Source: Sulfuricurvum sp. (lineage in GTDB: Bacteria; Campylobacterota; Campylobacteria; Campylobacterales; Sulfurimonadaceae). From it: a DNA stretch of 52,394 nucleotides. A program made the translations under genes and the position numbers. Where the stretch lies: NCBI GenBank assembly GCA_020721585.1, contig DYMK01000013.1, forward strand, positions 1-52,394. Direction: 5' to 3'. The notes beneath the pieces were generated by a model. It made no database searches. It was not told the origin of the DNA and saw only the letters and a list, made by a program, of their open reading frames with translations. Shown piece after piece: positions 48,485-52,394 of the stretch. Numbering within the stretch: the first letter of the stretch is position 1; each line of letters begins with the position of its first letter.

Positions 48485-49236
48485 AGTTTTCCCCCAGTCT
48501 TTTTGAATTGCGCGATTTGTATTTTTCCAAAGGGGAAAATGCAATCTTAAAAGCGGTCAGTATGAAAGTATTAGCAGGAGAGTATTGCGCCATTATTGGT
48601 CCCAATGGGGGAGGGAAAACGACCCTTATCCGTTTGATGATGGGGTTAGAAAAACCCACTTCAGGGAGCATTTCCCTCTTTGGGATACCTCAACCGCAGT
48701 TTAACGCGTGGCATAAAATTGGCTACGTCCCGCAGCGTTCAGCGTTGGTGGATGCAACGTTCCCCGCAACCGTACGGGAAGTGGTTGCCATGGGTCGCTA
48801 TGCCCGTAGAGGGATTTTTGGGTGGGAAAATCGTAGCGATAAAGAAGCGATTGAAGAGGCGATGGAACACATGGGGGTAAGTGATTTACGTCATCGGCTC
48901 ATTGGTCACCTCTCTGGGGGTCAGCGTCAACGGGTGATGATTGCCCGTGCCTTGGCGTCCCATCCTGAAGTTTTGATTGTCGATGAACCCAATACGGGGG
49001 TCGATGTGGAGTCTCAACACCGTTTTTATGAGTTGCTCCGTTTTCTCAATAAAACCGCCCACATTGCGATTGTGTTTATTACCCATGATGTGGGGGTGAT
49101 TGCAGAAGATATTTCCAAACTCTTTTTTGTCAATCAGACCTTACTCCTTTCGCAAACGCCTCAAGAAATTTTGTCGTGCGATTCGATGAGCCGTTTGTAC
49201 GGGACACCCGCCCACGTCGTGTGTCACAACCACTAG
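48481..49236 (+). CDS. znuC: Zinc/manganese ABC transporter ATPase (ZnuC-like)
   Basis: The 251-residue ATPase subunit has Walker A GPNGGGKTTLIRL, Q-loop YVPQRSALVDATFP, signature LSGGQRQRVMIARAL, Walker B VLIVDEPNTGVD and the switch His in FITHDVGV. A TTG at 48481 overlapping the znuA stop (TTGA) with GGAG five bases before it is preferred; a GTG at 48475 would add two residues. The YVPQRS...DATFPATVREVV segment is typical of metal-type (ZnuC/MntB) ATPases. Confidence 0.9.
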   Translation: MKFSPSLFELRDLYFSKGENAILKAVSMKVLAGEYCAIIGPNGGGKTTLIRLMMGLEKPTSGSISLFGIPQPQFNAWHKIGYVPQRSALVDATFPATVREVVAMGRYARRGIFGWENRSDKEAIEEAMEHMGVSDLRHRLIGHLSGGQRQRVMIARALASHPEVLIVDEPNTGVDVESQHRFYELLRFLNKTAHIAIVFITHDVGVIAEDISKLFFVNQTLLLSQTPQEILSCDSMSRLYGTPAHVVCHNH

Positions 49237-49249
49237 AAGGGGTACAAAG

Positions 49250-50044
49250 ATGGAGATGTTACACTACCCTTTTATGCAACGGGCGTTTATTGCAGGGCTG
49301 ATGATTGCCCTTTTGGCTGCCACCAGTGGTTCGTTTATTGTCTTACGCCGCTATTCATTACTGAGTGAAACCTTAGCCCATGTCTCGTTGGTGGGGGTCT
49401 CTGTGGGGATTTTGGTGGGGATTAGCCCTTTGTGGATGGCGGTGGTCGCTTCGTTAATCGCGTCATGGCTTATTGAGTATTTGCGCAGTGTTCATGGGAT
49501 GTATTCCGATTCGGTATTGGCGATTTTTCTCTCAGGTTCGTTGGCATTAGCCATCGTGATTGTCTCCCTTTCCGGATCGTTTAATGCCTCCTTGTTTAGT
49601 TATTTATTTGGTTCTATCCTCTCGGTTAGTTCGGAAGATTTGATGATTATGGGGGGATTTGGTTCCCTTGCGATGGGATTATTGATTGTTTTTTTCAAAG
49701 AGCTCTATTTTATCGCGTTTGATGAAGAGGTGGCGCGTGCCAGTGGATTGAAAGTGGTGTGGCTTAATTTTATGCTCGTGACCATCATTGCGGTCATTAT
49801 TGCCCTCTCCATTCGGGTAGTGGGGACATTGCTCATTGGGGCATTGATGGTTATCCCACCTGTTTCGGCGATCCGTTTTGAAGTGGGCTTTTTTTATACG
49901 ACCCTTCTTTCCATCGCGATTGCGCTGTTGTCGGTCGTAATGGGGTTGAGTTGTTCGTTTTTCTTCTCTCTTCCCAGTGGGGCGACCATCGTCTTGGCGT
50001 TATTGCTCTTTTTTGTTTTGGCGTTGGTGATGAATCGTCGATGA
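49250..50044 (+). CDS. znuB: Zinc/manganese ABC transporter permease (ZnuB-like)
   Basis: The 264-residue inner-membrane permease of the ABC-3 family has about eight hydrophobic segments, beginning FMQRAFIAGLMIALLAATSG. Family landmarks are LRRYSLLSETLAHVSLVGV, the coupling segment FDEEVARASGL, and the GTLLIGALMVIPPVSA region. It starts 13 bases after the ATPase stop with AAGGGG upstream. The following methyltransferase gene overlaps its stop, so all four genes are probably one operon. Confidence 0.92.
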   Translation: MEMLHYPFMQRAFIAGLMIALLAATSGSFIVLRRYSLLSETLAHVSLVGVSVGILVGISPLWMAVVASLIASWLIEYLRSVHGMYSDSVLAIFLSGSLALAIVIVSLSGSFNASLFSYLFGSILSVSSEDLMIMGGFGSLAMGLLIVFFKELYFIAFDEEVARASGLKVVWLNFMLVTIIAVIIALSIRVVGTLLIGALMVIPPVSAIRFEVGFFYTTLLSIAIALLSVVMGLSCSFFFSLPSGATIVLALLLFFVLALVMNRR

Positions 50045-50724
50045 GGGTACGGGATGAATTTTCGCGCCATGCTGATAGCTATGGTGAGTGCAATCGGATT
50101 CAAGTAGAAGTTGCCCAAAAACTTCTGGATATGACCTCTGATTATCCCCGAAGGATCGTCGATTTGGGGTGTGGCAGTGGAACGCTGTACCAATTGATAG
50201 ATTGGGAAGTAGACTATTTTGTGGGGGTTGATTTTTCCTCCGGTATGCTTGCCTTGCATCCTGTTAGTGCTGAGGTGGAGTTGCGTTTAGCCGATTTTAA
50301 TGATCCCTTGGTTTTGGCTGAACTTCAAAAACGGGTGTATGACCGTATCTATTCTGCTTCTGCATTGCAATGGGCAGAGGATTTAGAGGCGATTTTTCAG
50401 GCCTTAGGGGGGATAAAAACTCCTCTTTCTTTGGCAATTTTCACCTCAGGGACGTTTAAAACCCTCCATAAGGTTGCCCATATCCCCCCTTTGCTTCGAA
50501 GCGGTGAAGAGATTATCGCGATGGCTAAAAAATATATGAACGCAAAGTATGAACTTTTTGAGACCACCTTACCGTTTGAGAGTGTTTTGGAGATGTTTCG
50601 GTACATTAAGCGCAGCGGGGTAAGTGGGGGGAGAAGCGTACTCTCGTTTACCCAAACCAAAGCATTGATGAAACATTATCCGCTAAATTATTTAGAATTT
50701 GAAGTTGTCTTTATCTCTACGTGA
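50041..50724 (+). CDS. bioC: SAM-dependent methyltransferase, BioC-like
   Basis: The 227-residue protein starts at the ATG overlapping the znuB stop (ATGA, 50041-50044); a longer frame from 49951 only shadows znuB. The start region FSRHADSYGECNRIQVEVAQKL is typical of BioC (landmark FSRHADSY), followed by SAM motif I IVDLGCGSGTLYQL and VGVDFSSGML, motif SASALQWAEDLEAIF, and the tail IKRSGVSGGR. BioC methylates malonyl-ACP to start pimelate synthesis for biotin. Other biotin genes are not in the window, so the specific role is likely but not proven; the coupling to a metal importer is probably only co-transcription. Confidence 0.7.
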   Translation: MRVRDEFSRHADSYGECNRIQVEVAQKLLDMTSDYPRRIVDLGCGSGTLYQLIDWEVDYFVGVDFSSGMLALHPVSAEVELRLADFNDPLVLAELQKRVYDRIYSASALQWAEDLEAIFQALGGIKTPLSLAIFTSGTFKTLHKVAHIPPLLRSGEEIIAMAKKYMNAKYELFETTLPFESVLEMFRYIKRSGVSGGRSVLSFTQTKALMKHYPLNYLEFEVVFIST

Positions 50725-50732
50725 GTTCTTAA

Positions 50733-50761
50733 TTCAAAAAAGATGTTTTTATTTGTATACT
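50733..50761 (+). promoter_or_regulatory. Putative sigma70 promoter for the 124-residue protein
   Basis: TTCAAA (50733-50738) and TATACT (50756-50761) are separated by an ideal 17-base spacer, with AGGAG and the ATG at 50790 about 28 bases further on. Confidence 0.5.
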
Positions 50762-50789
50762 ATCCCGATTTAAAATTAGGAGATCAATA

Positions 50790-51164
50790 ATGCGTGGAAT
50801 TGAAAAATATGACAATTTAAAAGCGGTTATCCCTAAACTTCAAAGTGTTTTGGTAGAAGCGATACAGTCTGAATTTTTAGAAATTAAACAAATCAATAAA
50901 GAGTGTGAAAAATTTATCCGTTCGTGCCATACCTTCCCCAATTTGGTCAAAGCGCACTATGTTATTTTTTCCCAGCACATTAAAAAGAATGAGCATAAAT
51001 ATGAGATGTTTGTGTTTATTGATGCTGAGGGGAATATTGTTCAGCACGTGACAGGACGTGAAATGGAGTTGCATGGATTGTTGACCTCCTGCACCAATCT
51101 CCATATATCCGATGAATTTTTAGAAGTCAGTGAGCCATGCTCGCTAGATGAGCGTCGTCATTGA
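50790..51164 (+). CDS. Hypothetical 124-residue cytosolic protein
   Basis: The protein begins with a helical segment (YDNLKAVIPKLQSVLVEAIQSEFLEI landmarks KLQSVLVEAI) followed by a mixed alpha/beta region with a strand-turn-strand FVFIDAEGNIVQHVTG that recalls PAS/PDC-like sensor folds, but this is too weak for a call. Three Cys occur (KECEKF, RSCHTF, TSCTNL) plus EPCSL near the end. No signal peptide or membrane segment is seen. It has its own promoter and a strong AGGAG site. Its 3' end overlaps the convergent ThiD2-like gene by 21 bases. Confidence 0.7.
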   Translation: MRGIEKYDNLKAVIPKLQSVLVEAIQSEFLEIKQINKECEKFIRSCHTFPNLVKAHYVIFSQHIKKNEHKYEMFVFIDAEGNIVQHVTGREMELHGLLTSCTNLHISDEFLEVSEPCSLDERRH

Positions 51165-51563
51165 AAGAAGGGTCTGTTTTTCAAGTGCGTACAACTCATA
51201 GCGAATCTGCTTAAATCGTTCACTCTCTTGAGGATGGAGGAGCTTTCCTATCTCTTCCAAAACCCTCGCCGATTCTTGCCCCCTTTTGTAATTCGCGATA
51301 AGAAGACTGCGTACATCCGTACGCTCCATTTCACTGGGGATAGTAGCTTTTAGGACATCATGCACACTGTCTCGGGAGATCAAAAGCGATTCGATGGGAT
51401 CAATACGGCATTGGTGGCGGAGATTTTTAAGTGCGGTTGAGAGTTCCTTGTCATTGCGAACATAGCGCGCTATATCCTCAATTACACGGATACCTTCTCG
51501 TAAGCGATTTAGATTGGCATCAACCACTCGGAAAAGTTCCGAGGGGAGAGGTTTAGTCATCAT
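51144..51563 (-). CDS. Stand-alone ThiD2-like thiamine biosynthesis domain
   Basis: The 139-residue protein is all helical. FRVVDANLNRLREGIRVIEDIARYV followed by LKNLRHQC is the signature of the ThiD2 family (landmarks DANLNRLREGIRVIED and LRHQC), usually found fused to the N-terminus of ThiE thiamine-phosphate synthase; the family is reported to have hydroxymethylpyrimidine-phosphate kinase-type activity. Here the ThiE part is absent from the window. The ATG at 51561-51563 is used; a TTG at 51578 would extend it. It overlaps the Bax-inhibitor gene stop by 11 bases and is probably co-transcribed with it. Confidence 0.65.
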   Translation of the reverse strand: MMTKPLPSELFRVVDANLNRLREGIRVIEDIARYVRNDKELSTALKNLRHQCRIDPIESLLISRDSVHDVLKATIPSEMERTDVRSLLIANYKRGQESARVLEEIGKLLHPQESERFKQIRYELYALEKQTLLSMTTLI

Positions 51564-52251
51564 TACCGAAAATTCCAAAAAGTTGTAACAACGCGGTGAA
51601 AATATTCAAAAAATCAAGATAAAGTGCAAGGGCACCATCAATGGGGGTTTCATAATTGCCGTTCATGATGTTTTGAGTATCAAAAATAACCAAAATACTA
51701 AACAACACCACTACAACACCCGAAATAGCAATCGCGATTAAGGGATTACCCAAAAAGATATTCAAAATAGAAAATGCCATAATGACCAATAGGGCAATCA
51801 TTAAGGGTTTACCGTAACTGGTAAAATCTTTGGTCGTTTTAATGGCATAAAAACTCATTGCCCCAAAAACCACTGAGGTCATTGCAAAAGCATTCCCGAT
51901 GATGGTTCCTCCGCCATTCATTCCCAGTGTTCGCGCCAATAGAGGGGCAAGCATCAGCCCTGTCATAAAAACAAACCCAAACATCACCGCAAGATTAATC
52001 CCCGGTTTGTGCTTAACGAAGTGCAAACCAATGAGTAGCGCAATTTCAAGAATTATCAAGGGGATGAAAAATCCTTGAATAGCACCAGCCATGGGAACCC
52101 CCACGTACGCACCCACTGCACCTGCCATCATAGAAGCAGCAAACAGTTTATAGGTCTCTTTAACGAATGAAACGATTTGCGCTTCACTTTGTGATGCGCT
52201 TTCGTAACCAAATACACTTTGTTGTGCATAATCACGATCATACAAAGACAT
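51553..52251 (-). CDS. Bax inhibitor-1 / YccA family membrane protein
   Basis: The 232-residue inner-membrane protein has about seven hydrophobic segments starting near residue 30 (LFAASMMAGAVGAYVGVPMAG). The family's C-terminal signature is visible: ILVIFDTQNIMN followed by DGALALYLDFLNIFTALLQLFG (landmarks ALALYLDFLNIF). Members include YccA/YbhL-type proteins, linked to FtsH inhibition in E. coli and to a pH-sensitive calcium leak in Bacillus; the role here is unknown. AAGGA precedes the ATG by eight bases. Confidence 0.92.
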   Translation of the reverse strand: MSLYDRDYAQQSVFGYESASQSEAQIVSFVKETYKLFAASMMAGAVGAYVGVPMAGAIQGFFIPLIILEIALLIGLHFVKHKPGINLAVMFGFVFMTGLMLAPLLARTLGMNGGGTIIGNAFAMTSVVFGAMSFYAIKTTKDFTSYGKPLMIALLVIMAFSILNIFLGNPLIAIAISGVVVVLFSILVIFDTQNIMNGNYETPIDGALALYLDFLNIFTALLQLFGIFGNDD

Positions 52252-52288
52252 AGTTTATTCCTTTATGGTGGAAAAATTTAACATCGCA

Positions 52289-52294
52289 ATTATA
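52289..52294 (-). promoter_or_regulatory. Candidate -10 box for the Bax-inhibitor gene
   Basis: On the minus strand TATAAT (preceded by GTG) lies about 38 bases upstream of the ATG at 52251. TTTTCA occurs further upstream with a short 15-base spacer. Confidence 0.4.
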
Positions 52295-52354
52295 CACCAC
52301 AAAGCGTAATGAAAAGAGCGAAAAAAATGAAAGCCACATTTTTTATTTTTCTCT

Positions 52355-52360
52355 TATAAT
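52355..52360 (+). promoter_or_regulatory. Candidate -10 box for a gene beyond the window
   Basis: TATAAT on the plus strand follows a T-rich run (TTTTTTATTTTTCTC), the usual Campylobacterota arrangement. An ATG at 52376 or a GGAG ribosome binding site at 52378-52381 for a start outside the window lies just downstream. Confidence 0.45.
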
Positions 52361-52394
52361 GTATAGCATAAGTCAAATGGAGATAGTTATTTGG

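Noticed and set aside
49951-50040. Longer BioC-like frame beginning inside znuB
   Set aside because: The family's N-terminus begins at MRVRDEFSRHADSY; the ATGA overlap at 50041 is the natural start.

Overview
The window looks like a chromosomal segment from a free-living member of the Campylobacterota (Epsilonproteobacteria), closest in style to Sulfuricurvum/Sulfurimonas-type bacteria. This is inferred from protein flavour and gene order: a secG-frr-pyrE block like that of Campylobacter jejuni, pyrG next to recJ, rnc close to aroC, and a compact nrdB-nitrilase-pcm-methyltransferase operon with stop/start overlaps. No rRNA or tRNA gene and no CRISPR array was seen. Every gene gap is shorter than about 200 bases once the small genes are included.

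Left part (1-16463). A 24-residue peptide gene with strong expression signals is followed by a zinc-ribbon membrane protein, a 26-residue single-membrane-span peptide and a PD-(D/E)XK-type nuclease-like gene that sits between two direct copies of a dispersed palindromic repeat. Then come the operon nrdB / nitrilase-family hydrolase / pcm / NSUN-type RNA methyltransferase, a membrane PAS-GGDEF diguanylate cyclase, and aroC. A type II restriction-modification pair (HNH nuclease plus C5 cytosine methyltransferase) lies between aroC and rnc and appears more AT-rich than its neighbours. Next are rnc, a LapB-like TPR/zinc-ribbon protein, recJ, pyrG and a Kef-type cation/proton antiporter.

Middle part (16464-43294). 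Half of the window is one surface-adhesion locus. It encodes a TolC-like outer-membrane channel fused to thrombospondin-3-like repeats and an OmpA peptidoglycan-binding domain, a small exported protein that may be a divergent OmpA-like domain, a type I secretion ABC transporter with a non-catalytic C39-like domain, an HlyD-type adaptor, and a LuxR-type regulator with a degenerate receiver. These are followed by a 4804-residue LapA-like adhesin (retention module, charged linker, many VCBS/Ig-like repeats, C-terminal RTX) and a 1804-residue BapA-like adhesin with internal RTX blocks and eight 58-residue repeats. The likely logic is that the five-gene operon exports and anchors one or both adhesins for biofilm or surface attachment. 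No LapG or LapD is seen in the window, so how the adhesin would be released is open.

Right part (43295-52394). An Rpn-family nuclease gene is followed by a MITE-like inverted-repeat element carrying the same 30-bp palindrome found at the left end, then rarA. Convergent to rarA is the operon secG-frr-pyrE-hypothetical. A divergent znuABC-type zinc/manganese importer follows, with a BioC-like methyltransferase coupled to it, then a small protein with its own promoter, a stand-alone ThiD2-like protein and a Bax-inhibitor-1 family membrane protein. The window ends in a promoter for a gene beyond its edge.
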